Assembly (NCBI RefSeq): GCF_900111515.1
Contig: NZ_FOHS01000004.1
Location: 186,001 to 250,000, forward strand
Direction: 5' to 3'
DNA: 64,000 nucleotides
Source of the DNA: Hymenobacter actinosclerus
GTDB lineage: Bacteria > Bacteroidota > Bacteroidia > Cytophagales > Hymenobacteraceae
Positions 56,180 to 63,564 of the stretch are shown here, piece by piece; position 1 is the first letter of the stretch; each line of letters begins with the position of its first letter. The notes beneath the pieces were generated by a model that ran no database searches, was not told the DNA's origin, and was given only the letters and a program-made list of their open reading frames with translations. Position numbers and translations under genes: made by a program.

Positions 56180-57853
56180 ATGGGTCTGGAAATCAAAATC
56201 CCCGCCGTTGGCGAATCCATCACCGAAGTAACCGTAGCCAAATGGCTGAAAGCGGATGGCGACACGGTAGAGCGCGACGAAATCATTGCCGAGCTGGAGT
56301 CGGACAAGGCCACGTTTGAGCTGCCCGCCGAAACGGCCGGCGTGCTCCGCATCAAAGTAGCCGAGGGCGAAACCATCGACATCGGCACCACCATCGCCGA
56401 AATCGACGGCGCCGGTGCCGCTGCTGGTGCCGCGCCCCAGGCTGCTCCGGCGGCCGGCGCTTCGGCCTCGGCTAATGCGACCGACCCGGTAAGCAAAGGC
56501 GAGGAAAACCCCAAAGCCAGCGACCAGGCCGGTTACGGCGGCACGCCCGAAGGTAGCGCGGCCAGCCCGGCAGCCGGCAACAGCGGCCAAAGCAGCGGCG
56601 GCGCGACGGTGGAGATGAAAATCCCGACCGTGGGCGAGTCCATTACGGAGGTAACCGTGGCCAAGTGGCTGAAAGAGGACGGGGCCAGCGTGGAGCGCGA
56701 CGAAATTATTGCCGAGCTGGAGTCGGACAAGGCCACGTTCGAGCTGCCCGCCGAGGCCGCCGGTACCTTGCGCCACGCCGCCAGGGAAGGTGAAACCATC
56801 AACATCGGCGCTACCATTGCCCGCATCGAGGGCGGCAACGGCGCGGCTTCGGCCAGCGCCCCCAAGGCCGAGGCGCCCAAAGCCGCCGCGCCGGCTGCTT
56901 CGGGCAACGCCGCGGCCGGCACCGGCAGCAACTCCTACGCCACGGGCACGCCTTCGCCGGCGGCCGGTAAAATCCTGGGCGAAAAAGGCATCAGCGCCGC
57001 CGACGTAGCCGGCACCGGCCGCGACGGCCGCATTACGAAGGAAGACGCCCAGAACGCTTCGGCCAGGCCCGCCGCGGCTCCGGCGGCTGCCGCGCCGAAG
57101 GCTGCCCCCGCTGCCACCAGCGCCCCCGCCGCAAGCAACGAGCCTGCCGGCAGCCGCAACGTGCGCCGCGAGCGGATGAGCAACCTGCGCAAGACGGTAG
57201 CCCGCCGCCTGGTAACGGTGAAAAACGAGACGGCTATGCTCACCACCTTCAACGAGGTGAACATGCAGCCCATCATGGACCTGCGCACCAAGTTCAAGGA
57301 CAAGTTCAAGGAGAAAAACGGCGTGGGCCTCGGCTTCATGTCGTTCTTCACCAAGGCCGTGTGCGTGGCTTTGCAGGAGTGGCCGAGCGTAAATGCTCAA
57401 ATCGACGGCACCGATATCGTGTATAACGACTTCTGCGACATCAGCATTGCCGTATCGGCCCCCAAAGGGCTGGTGGTACCGGTAATCCGCAACGCCGAGG
57501 AGCTGAGCTTCGAAGGCATTGAGAAGGAAGTGGTGCGGCTGGCTACGCTGGCCCGCGACAACAAGCTCACGTTGGAGCAGATGACCGGCGGCACGTTCAC
57601 GCTCACCAACGGCGGCGTGTTCGGTTCCATGATGAGTACGCCCATCATCAACGCCCCGCAGTCGGCCATTCTGGGCATGCACAACATCATCCAGCGCCCT
57701 ATCGCCGAGAACGGGCAGGTGGTTATCCGCCCCATGATGTACCTGGCCCTGAGCTACGACCACCGCATCATCGATGGTCGCGAGTCGGTGTCGTTCCTGG
57801 TGCGCGTGAAGGAGCTGCTCGAAGACCCGACCCGTTTGTTGCTGGGCGTCTAG
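56180..57853 (+). CDS. sucB: Dihydrolipoyl succinyltransferase with two lipoyl domains
   Basis: SucB (557 residues from the ATG at 56180) is the E2 core of the 2-oxoglutarate dehydrogenase complex. Two lipoyl domains stand in tandem, with lipoyl lysines at Lys43 and Lys184, each in the context [14 protein letters not shown]; an Ala/Pro linker separates them. A peripheral subunit-binding domain follows (about 255-295, [20 protein letters not shown]), then the catalytic domain with [11 protein letters not shown] (His528, Asp532). Two lipoyl domains are more than the single one of E. coli SucB. LipA in this window supplies the cofactor. Confidence 0.96.
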   Translation: MGLEIKIPAVGESITEVTVAKWLKADGDTVERDEIIAELESDKATFELPAETAGVLRIKVAEGETIDIGTTIAEIDGAGAAAGAAPQAAPAAGASASANATDPVSKGEENPKASDQAGYGGTPEGSAASPAAGNSGQSSGGATVEMKIPTVGESITEVTVAKWLKEDGASVERDEIIAELESDKATFELPAEAAGTLRHAAREGETINIGATIARIEGGNGAASASAPKAEAPKAAAPAASGNAAAGTGSNSYATGTPSPAAGKILGEKGISAADVAGTGRDGRITKEDAQNASARPAAAPAAAAPKAAPAATSAPAASNEPAGSRNVRRERMSNLRKTVARRLVTVKNETAMLTTFNEVNMQPIMDLRTKFKDKFKEKNGVGLGFMSFFTKAVCVALQEWPSVNAQIDGTDIVYNDFCDISIAVSAPKGLVVPVIRNAEELSFEGIEKEVVRLATLARDNKLTLEQMTGGTFTLTNGGVFGSMMSTPIINAPQSAILGMHNIIQRPIAENGQVVIRPMMYLALSYDHRIIDGRESVSFLVRVKELLEDPTRLLLGV

Positions 57854-58027
57854 GATCACGGATTAGCACGAATTTTAGCGGATTTCACGGATTCTGTAGC
57901 CGGTCCGTTTAGCCGCTTTCGGTTTACCGTATTCCAAAAAAGAAAAGCCACCTCGTATGAGGTGGCTTTTTTAATGGTCTACAAAATCCGTGAAATCCGT
58001 TAAAATCCGTGCTGATCCGTGATCCTA
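57851..58027. repeat. Stop-to-stop palindrome with nested terminator
   Basis: Arms 57851-57899 and 57979-58027 match at 45 of 49 positions, and the four mismatches allow G-U type pairs. The left arm begins on the TAG stop of sucB and the right arm ends on the complement of the TAG stop of the convergent globin gene. Inside lies a terminator (AAAAGCCACCTC / GAGGTGGCTTTTTT, 57943-57972). Confidence 0.95.
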
Positions 58028-58414
58028 GTCGACGGGCAGCTCGCGGTTGCGCAGGGCCTTGAGGCGGGTGACCATCTGGCCGGCCAGCTGCTTGGCCTGC
58101 TCGGCTTTGGAGCCGGCGAAGTATTCTTCGACGGTGGACGAGAACAGTTGCAGCCAGTGCTCGATATGGGCGCCGCCGCGCGGCAGGGCTACCTGTTCGG
58201 GCAGAGCCTCGCCCTCGGGCGTGCCGGCGCCCAGCAGCGAGCAGCTCCAGTAGCGGTACTGCGCGGTGAGGTAGTGGGGCCAGTGAATGCGGGCGGCCGC
58301 CGAGAAGCTGGCGCCCAGCAGCGTATCCTGAGTGGCCTTTTGGCAGAGCGAGTCGACCAGCGTTTTGATGTCGCCTTCGGTACAGATGTCGGGACGGGTA
58401 GCGGACGTTTTCAT
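58025..58414 (-). CDS. Group III truncated hemoglobin
   Basis: The 129-residue protein has the group III globin pattern: RPDICTEGDIKTLVDSLCQK, FSAAARIHWPHYLTAQYRYW and the proximal-His helix GGAHIEHWLQLFSSTVEEYF. Such globins bind O2 or NO and are common in bacteria; their physiological role is debated. It is a single gene, convergent with sucB through the stop-to-stop palindrome. Confidence 0.88.
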   Translation of the reverse strand: MKTSATRPDICTEGDIKTLVDSLCQKATQDTLLGASFSAAARIHWPHYLTAQYRYWSCSLLGAGTPEGEALPEQVALPRGGAHIEHWLQLFSSTVEEYFAGSKAEQAKQLAGQMVTRLKALRNRELPVD

Positions 58415-58640
58415 AGGCCAGGAAGAAAGGGTGGGTGGGGGTCAGGATTACGTAGCGAATTTACGCAGGTTGCCTGATATTCGCCACTAAATAAACCGGC
58501 CTTTTCCTCTTTCCCTTTTTAGTTTCATCCGACTAGGGTACCAGAGCGCTCCGGTGCTTTTGAACTCGCAAAAGTCCTAAGCGACTTAATTCAACTAACT
58601 GACTGACAGTTTGCAGGCCACCACTTACAGCCTCGCCCAT

Positions 58641-59576
58641 TCAGGCCAGCTTGCGGGGCTGGCGCTGCTTGCCGCCCAATACTACCAGGGCCACGGCGGC
58701 CACTATCAGGGCCGCGCCGCCCAGCATGCCGGTGTTCAGGGTTTCGCCGGCAAACAGCCAGCCCAGCAGCAGCGCCACCACCGGATTGACGAAGGCGTAG
58801 GTGCCCGCCAGCGTCGGCTCGACAACCTTCAGCAGCCACACGTAGGCCGACAGCGCGATGATGGAGCCGAACACCACCAGATATGCCAGGGCCCCCCAGA
58901 TTTTAAGCGGCACCGCATCGATGTGGAAAGACGAGCCCTCGCCGTGTAGCAGCCCGATGAGCAGCAGGTAGAAGCCGCCGCACAGCATCTGCATGCCCAC
59001 GCCAATAAACGGCGAGCCGCCGATGGGTTTCTGGCGGGAGTAGAGCGAGCCCACGGCCCACATGAACGAGCCCACCAGCACTGCGCCGATGCCGAGCAGG
59101 GCGTGGCCGGGAATCAAGACCGGGGCCGTGCTGTCGGTTTTAAGCAGTAGTAGCAACCCCCCAACGCCCAGCACCAGGCCTAGCAGCACCTTGGCGTTGG
59201 GCCGGGCCGTGAGGCCGGACGCCCAACCCAGCAAGGCCAGGTACATCGGTACCGAGGCCACCAGCAGGGCCGTCATGCCCGACGGGATGTACTGCTGGGC
59301 GAAGGTGGTGCCACCGTTGCCGAACACCGGCAGGCACACGCCCATGATGGCCGCCCGCCACCAGTCCTGCCGCGAAGGGGCGGGCGAGCCGCTGAGCCGC
59401 AAAGCGCCGTAGAGCAGCGCACCCGCCAGCAGGTAGCGCATGGCCGAGAGCAGAAACGGCGGCCAGACCCCCAGCGCGATTTTGGTAGCCAGGTAAGTGG
59501 AACCCCAGATAAGATACAACGCCAGCAGCGCCAATAGAATCAGCGAACGGGAAGCGGTAGGCGCGGAAGCCAGCAT
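58641..59576 (-). CDS. EamA/DMT family permease, YedA-like
   Basis: The 311-residue protein has ten membrane spans as two EamA repeats. The N-terminal phrase LLALYLIWGSTYLATKIALG and FAQQYIPSGMTALLVASVPM, and the second repeat with LAYLVVFGSIIALSAYVWLL and GTYAFVNPVVALLLGWLFAG, are typical of YedA/RhaT-type exporters. It probably exports a small metabolite or amino acid. A perfect TAGTTTTG box lies 20 bp before the ATG. Confidence 0.93.
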   Translation of the reverse strand: MLASAPTASRSLILLALLALYLIWGSTYLATKIALGVWPPFLLSAMRYLLAGALLYGALRLSGSPAPSRQDWWRAAIMGVCLPVFGNGGTTFAQQYIPSGMTALLVASVPMYLALLGWASGLTARPNAKVLLGLVLGVGGLLLLLKTDSTAPVLIPGHALLGIGAVLVGSFMWAVGSLYSRQKPIGGSPFIGVGMQMLCGGFYLLLIGLLHGEGSSFHIDAVPLKIWGALAYLVVFGSIIALSAYVWLLKVVEPTLAGTYAFVNPVVALLLGWLFAGETLNTGMLGGAALIVAAVALVVLGGKQRQPRKLA

Positions 59577-59596
59577 AGAAGCAAGGAAAAGACGCG

Positions 59597-59604
59597 CAAA
59601 ACTA
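59597..59604 (-). promoter_or_regulatory. TAnnTTTG promoter box of the EamA permease
   Basis: The minus strand reads TAGTTTTG, a perfect -7 box, 20 bp before the ATG. Confidence 0.65.
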
Positions 59605-59733
59605 CGGGCCTTTTAGCTGCCGGCTATCCGGGGAGCATCGGCAGCTTCGTAATTTGCAGCTGGCCCGGTTGCGCAACGTCGGGATTCCGGCGGGGTCTGT
59701 AGGCGCGATTGTTCGGCTGCCTGCTTGAACGGC

Positions 59734-59888
59734 GTAGAGACACATATTTGCGTCTCGTCGTTGCTGACGCCTGCCGTTCTGCCCCGCCGTTCAACGACGA
59801 GACGCAAATATGCTTCTCTACACCGTTGTTGACGCCTGTCGTGCAACCCTGCCGTTCAACGACGAGACGCAAAATGTTGCGTCTCTAC
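59734..59888. repeat. Tandem/inverted repeat upstream of the M1 peptidase
   Basis: Two arms, 59734-59763 and 59792-59821, match as inverted repeats at 28 of 30 positions. A third copy of the right arm follows with a tandem period of 65 bp, ending in the perfect hairpin GAGACGCAA-AATG-TTGCGTCTC (59863-59884). The core CGTTCAACGACGAGAC is shared with the element at 35645-35791. The ATG of the M1 gene lies 23 bp after the last copy. Confidence 0.85.
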
Positions 59889-59911
59889 CCCGTTTCACGA
59901 TTTCCCTCCTT

Positions 59912-61585
59912 ATGCCCCGCCTCTTATTCTTGCTAGCCTCTTTATTAGCCGCCGCTCCAGCCACTCAGGCGCAACTGTTACAAGGTGCTGCCCCGGCCGG
60001 TTTCAGCCGCGCCGATTCGCTGCGGGGCAACTACGACTCGCCGCTGCGGAGCTGCTACGATATCAACTACTATCACCTCGATGTGCGGCTGGATGTGGCC
60101 AGCCGGGCCATCCGGGGCTCCAATGAATTCCAGTTTACCGCTACGCGGGACTTCACGCGGCTGCAATTCGATTTGTTTGCCAACCTGGCCGTGGAGAAGG
60201 TGGAATACCAGGGCCAGCCGCTGCCGTTTACCCGCGAATTCAACGCCGTGTTCGTCACGTTTCCTGCGCCCATCCGAAAGGGCCAGAAAGCCAGTTTCAC
60301 GGTGTACTATGGCGGGCAGCCGACGGTGGCCAAGAACGCGCCCTGGGACGGGGGGATGGTGTTTGCCGAGCACGGCGCGGGCCAGCCCTGGGTGGCCACG
60401 GCCTGCCAGGGCGTGGGGGCCAGCATCTGGTGGCCCTGCAAAGACCAGCAGGCCGACGAGCCCGATTCCATGCTCATCAGCGTGACGGTGCCCCGGGGTC
60501 TGACCAACGTCTCGAACGGCCGCCTGCGGAGCACCACCAAGCTGAAAGGCGGCGCCACCCGCTTCGACTGGTTCGTGAGCAACCCCATCAACAACTACAA
60601 CGTGGCCCTGAACGTGGCCAACTACGCCCACTTCCAGGACACCTACGCCGGCGAGAAAGGCCCGCTCACGCTCGACTACTGGGTGCTGCCCGAGAACCTG
60701 GCCCAGGCCAAAAAGCAGTTTGGCGAGAACGTGAAGCCTATGCTCAAAAGCATGGAATACTGGTTCGGGCCCTACCCGTTTTATGAAGACGGCTACAAGC
60801 TGGTAGAAACGCCCCACCTGGGCATGGAGCACCAGAGCGCCGTGGCCTACGGCAACGAGTACAAGAACGGCTACCGGGGCCTCGACCGCTCGGGCACCGG
60901 CTGGGGCCTGAAGTGGGACTTCATCATCATCCACGAAAGCGGCCACGAGTGGTTCGGCAACAACATCACCACCAAAGACATTGCCGATATGTGGGTGCAC
61001 GAGGCTTTCACGACCTACTCCGAGGCCCTGTTCGTGGAAACCCAGTTCGGTAAGGACGCCGCCCGCCAGTACATCCACGGCCAGCGCCGCAACATCCGCA
61101 ACGACGGCCCCATCATCGGGCCCTGCGGCGTCAACCAGGAGGGCTCGTCGGATATGTACGACAAGGGCGCCAACCTGCTCCACCTCCTGCGCACCGCCTA
61201 CGTGCCCGACGACGCGAAGTGGCGCGAGCTGCTGCGGGGTCTGGGCCGCACCTTCTACCATCAGACCGTAACCACCCGGCAGATAGTCGACTACTTCAAC
61301 CAGCAAACCGGCCAGAACCTGACGCCCGTCTTCGACCAGTACCTGCGCCACGCCGGCCTGCCGGTGCTGGAAGTGCGTTGGGCTGCGACCGGCCCGCCGC
61401 TGGCCCGCTGGGTGGCCGAGGAACCCGAGTTCGAGCTGCCCGCCCGCATTAGGGTAAAAGGGATGACTGGTTTCGTGGCTTTACCGCTGACCACTACTTT
61501 TCAGCCCATAAACCTGCCGGGGCTGACCAGGCAGAACCTAGAAGTGGACACGGATAACTGCTATATCGGGGTGTTGGTGGAGTAG
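59912..61585 (+). CDS. M1 family aminopeptidase
   Basis: The 557-residue zinc metallopeptidase has a signal peptide (LLASLLAAAPATQAQ). The catalytic part has GMEHQSAVAYGN (GAMEN-like) and zinc motif HESGHEWFGNN with the distal Glu in WVHEAFTTYSE. The N-terminal saddle (YYHLDVRLDVASRAI ... NEFQFTATRDF) is present. It is shorter than E. coli PepN because the long C-terminal helical domain is absent, as usual in secreted Bacteroidota members. The start at 59912 is chosen for its signal peptide. Confidence 0.95.
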   Translation: MPRLLFLLASLLAAAPATQAQLLQGAAPAGFSRADSLRGNYDSPLRSCYDINYYHLDVRLDVASRAIRGSNEFQFTATRDFTRLQFDLFANLAVEKVEYQGQPLPFTREFNAVFVTFPAPIRKGQKASFTVYYGGQPTVAKNAPWDGGMVFAEHGAGQPWVATACQGVGASIWWPCKDQQADEPDSMLISVTVPRGLTNVSNGRLRSTTKLKGGATRFDWFVSNPINNYNVALNVANYAHFQDTYAGEKGPLTLDYWVLPENLAQAKKQFGENVKPMLKSMEYWFGPYPFYEDGYKLVETPHLGMEHQSAVAYGNEYKNGYRGLDRSGTGWGLKWDFIIIHESGHEWFGNNITTKDIADMWVHEAFTTYSEALFVETQFGKDAARQYIHGQRRNIRNDGPIIGPCGVNQEGSSDMYDKGANLLHLLRTAYVPDDAKWRELLRGLGRTFYHQTVTTRQIVDYFNQQTGQNLTPVFDQYLRHAGLPVLEVRWAATGPPLARWVAEEPEFELPARIRVKGMTGFVALPLTTTFQPINLPGLTRQNLEVDTDNCYIGVLVE

Positions 61586-61696
61586 AGCAGTTATATTCTT
61601 ATTTTGATGCATTCTGCTTTCAATATGGGAAGTGGCCAGCTTGGTTATGCGTTGCCAGAAAGGGAGTGTTTGCGGAGGGGTTTTCGGGTAAATGCC

Positions 61697-61704
61697 TAAA
61701 TTTG
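61697..61704 (+). promoter_or_regulatory. TAnnTTTG promoter box upstream of the Crp/Fnr gene
   Basis: TAAATTTG matches the -7 box perfectly in an AT-rich spacer, with TTTG at 61669-61672 as a possible -33 element. It would give a leader of about 165 nt to the crp gene and includes a short ORF with a strong Shine-Dalgarno-like sequence. Confidence 0.55.
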
Positions 61705-61721
61705 AGTAGTGGAGGAGAACT

Positions 61722-61778
61722 ATGCTGAGCCGGGGCTTGTCTATTCGGCGTGATTTTTTAGTGCCTCATACTGCCTGA
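61722..61778 (+). CDS. Possible 18-residue leader peptide
   Basis: An ATG at 61722 is preceded by GGAGGAG at 61711-61717 and encodes 18 residues (MLSRGLSIRRDFLVPHTA) before TGA. Shine-Dalgarno-like sequences are rare in this window, so this one stands out. It lies between a perfect promoter box and the Crp/Fnr gene and could be an upstream regulatory ORF, but chance occurrence is quite possible. Confidence 0.3.
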   Translation: MLSRGLSIRRDFLVPHTA

Positions 61779-61817
61779 TCAATTTTTAGGGCATTAGTGA
61801 ATCTGTGTTGTTGATAG

Positions 61818-61837
61818 CACTATTTGTATAAATAGTG
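61818..61837. promoter_or_regulatory. Perfect dyad before the Crp/Fnr gene, possible operator
   Basis: CACTATTTGTATAAATAGTG is an 8-bp perfect inverted repeat with a 4-base centre, 37 bp before the ATG. Its size and two-fold symmetry fit a Crp/Fnr-family site, so autoregulation is possible, but the half-site is not the classical TTGAT or TGTGA. Confidence 0.45.
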
Positions 61838-61874
61838 TGGCGGGGTGAACGTGGCGAATTTATAAACCGATTAG

Positions 61875-62588
61875 ATGACTGTACCTATAGTCCCAAGCAA
61901 CTGTCAGCAGTGCCCGCATTACCAGAAGTCGTTGCTGGGCGCCTGCCACCATACCGAACTGGCGCTGGTGGAAGGGGGAAAAATGCACCAGTTTTACCGC
62001 AAGGGGCAGCTTATATTTGCGATGGGCGCCCGGGCCGTGGGGCTCTACTGCGTGTACGAGGGCAAAGTGAAGGTTTCCAACCGCAGCGCCGACGGCAAGG
62101 AGCACATTATCCGGCTGGCCCGCGAGGGCGACGTGCTGGGCTACCGCTCGCTGATGAGCGGCGACACCTGTACCACCGCCGCCACGGCCCTCACCGACTG
62201 CATCGTGTGCCTGGTGCCGCGGCCCGACTTTTTCAGCCTGCTGGCCCAGAACCCGCAGTTTTCGCAGTCGTTGCTGCGGCTGCTGGCCCGCAACCTGGGC
62301 GAGGCCGAGCAGCGGCTGCTGCACAGCGCCTACAAGCCCGTGCGCGAGCGGGTGGCCGGGGCGCTGCTGCTGCTGCACGCGGCTTTCCGGCCCGCCGCCG
62401 CTTCTGCCGCATATTTCAGCATCCCTGTTTCGCGCGACGATTTGGCGGCCCTCAGCGGCACGACCAAGGAAACCGCCAGCCGCCTGCTCTCCGAGTTTCG
62501 GCAGGAAGGCCTGTTGACCACCCAGGGCAGCCGCATCAGCATCCGGGGCCTGGAAAGCCTGCGTGAAGTGGCCAGCCTTTACGACTAA
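61875..62588 (+). CDS. Crp/Fnr family transcription regulator
   Basis: The 237-residue protein has N-terminal cysteines in NCQQCPHYQKSLLGACHH, a cyclic-nucleotide-like beta roll (FYRKGQLIFAMGARAVGLYC ... LAREGDVLGYRSLMSGDTCT), a dimer helix, and a C-terminal HTH with SRDDLAALSGTTKETASRLL. The Cys arrangement resembles the Fnr [4Fe-4S] region but spacing is not classical, so an oxygen- or redox-sensing role is only suggestive. A dyad and a promoter lie upstream; a terminator follows. Confidence 0.93.
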   Translation: MTVPIVPSNCQQCPHYQKSLLGACHHTELALVEGGKMHQFYRKGQLIFAMGARAVGLYCVYEGKVKVSNRSADGKEHIIRLAREGDVLGYRSLMSGDTCTTAATALTDCIVCLVPRPDFFSLLAQNPQFSQSLLRLLARNLGEAEQRLLHSAYKPVRERVAGALLLLHAAFRPAAASAAYFSIPVSRDDLAALSGTTKETASRLLSEFRQEGLLTTQGSRISIRGLESLREVASLYD

Positions 62589-63040
62589 CCGCGGATTTCC
62601 CGGCTCAGACTTAGCCCTGCATTAACCCGCAAAAAACAGCCGGCCGAAACCGCTTTTCGGGCCGTTGCGTAGCTCCCCAGGTGGCCCCGGCCGTTTGGGG
62701 AGCAGCTTTTTGCGGGCGGTAGAAAGAAGGTGAGGTGAAGTTGGATTATCCTAATCCCAAAATGGTGTCCCAGAATGTACGCGGCGGGAAAAGTTTAACC
62801 ATAAACATTTCCCGCGGTAAGCGTCATCATTTCTTTTCGTCGGTTACTAAGGGACTTTTGTAGAGCAAGCCACCCTGTTCATCGCCGCCCTGAGCGGTTG
62901 GGCAGTTGGTTGAATTGGAGACAGCCCGCTACCGTAGTGCCGGCCACCGTGGGCCCGCGCACCCGCACTACGGCCGCTTCCGCCTGACTCCAAAACAACC
63001 CGGCTTTTCACTTCCACAGTTCCCCTTCCCCTGCATTGAA
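62589..63040. other. Intergenic region between Crp/Fnr and Roadblock genes
   Basis: This 452-bp spacer holds the Crp/Fnr terminator (62672-62711), an ACTTTTGTAGAGCA sequence near 62854 that also occurs at 35637, and a CCGTAGTGC/GCACTACGG hairpin (62932-62973). The promoter for the downstream gene is probably the GACTTTTG box at about 62853. I see no gene here. Confidence 0.5.
62672..62711 (+). terminator. Intrinsic terminator of the Crp/Fnr gene
   Basis: The stem GCTCCCCA/TGGGGAGC with a 16-nt loop is followed by AGCTTTTTG. Confidence 0.75.
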
Positions 63041-63418
63041 ATGGCTTACTCCGTAAACAACCCCGCTGGCAAAGTAGTCCAGGACATCATCAACGACCTG
63101 CCGGCCCTGCTGGCCGTGGCAGTAGTTGATGTGAATTCCGGCATGAGCCTGGCCTCGCACTCCAACGCCGCCGGCATCAACCCCGATACGGCCGCCGCCT
63201 ACAACACCGAGGTGGTAAAGCAGAAGCAGAAGGCCATGGCGGCCCTCAAGCTGGCCGGCGAATCGATTGATGACATCCTCATCACGCTCACCAACCAGAT
63301 TCACCTGCTCAAGCTCACCGAAAGCAACAAGTTTATCTACCTGGTCGTGAGCTCGCGCGACACCAACCTGGCCATTGCCCGCGAGGTACTGCGTGCCCAC
63401 GCTCCGTCGCTTAACTAA
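63041..63418 (+). CDS. Roadblock/LC7-like protein (paralogue 1)
   Basis: The 125-residue protein has the single alpha/beta fold pattern of Roadblock/LC7 domains: two alternating hydrophobic strands (ALLAVAVVDVNSGMSLASHS and FIYLVVSSRDTNLAIAREVL) linked by an amphipathic helix. Such proteins typically regulate small GTPases of the MglA/Ras type. A paralogue follows. No MglA-like GTPase is in the window. I start at the ATG at 63041; an earlier ATG at 62906 would add a long unrelated tail. Confidence 0.75.
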   Translation: MAYSVNNPAGKVVQDIINDLPALLAVAVVDVNSGMSLASHSNAAGINPDTAAAYNTEVVKQKQKAMAALKLAGESIDDILITLTNQIHLLKLTESNKFIYLVVSSRDTNLAIAREVLRAHAPSLN

Positions 63419-63436
63419 TTCCGGCTGCCGCGACGC

Positions 63437-63475
63437 CCGGTGCGGGGCTGCTGGCCACTGGCCACCCCGCACCGG
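63437..63475 (+). terminator. GC-rich hairpin between the Roadblock paralogues
   Basis: Arms CCGGTGCGGGG and CCCCGCACCGG pair perfectly over 11 bp with a 17-nt loop. There is no T run, so it may weaken read-through from paralogue 1 into paralogue 2, or stabilise the 3' end. Confidence 0.5.
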
Positions 63476-63564
63476 CGCCGCTGCGCACGGCCGGCCTTTT
63501 CCGGCCGCCGGCCCCTTCGCGGGTCGGGCGGCGGACTCGCGGCGCCCCGGCTAGCCCTGGCGCA

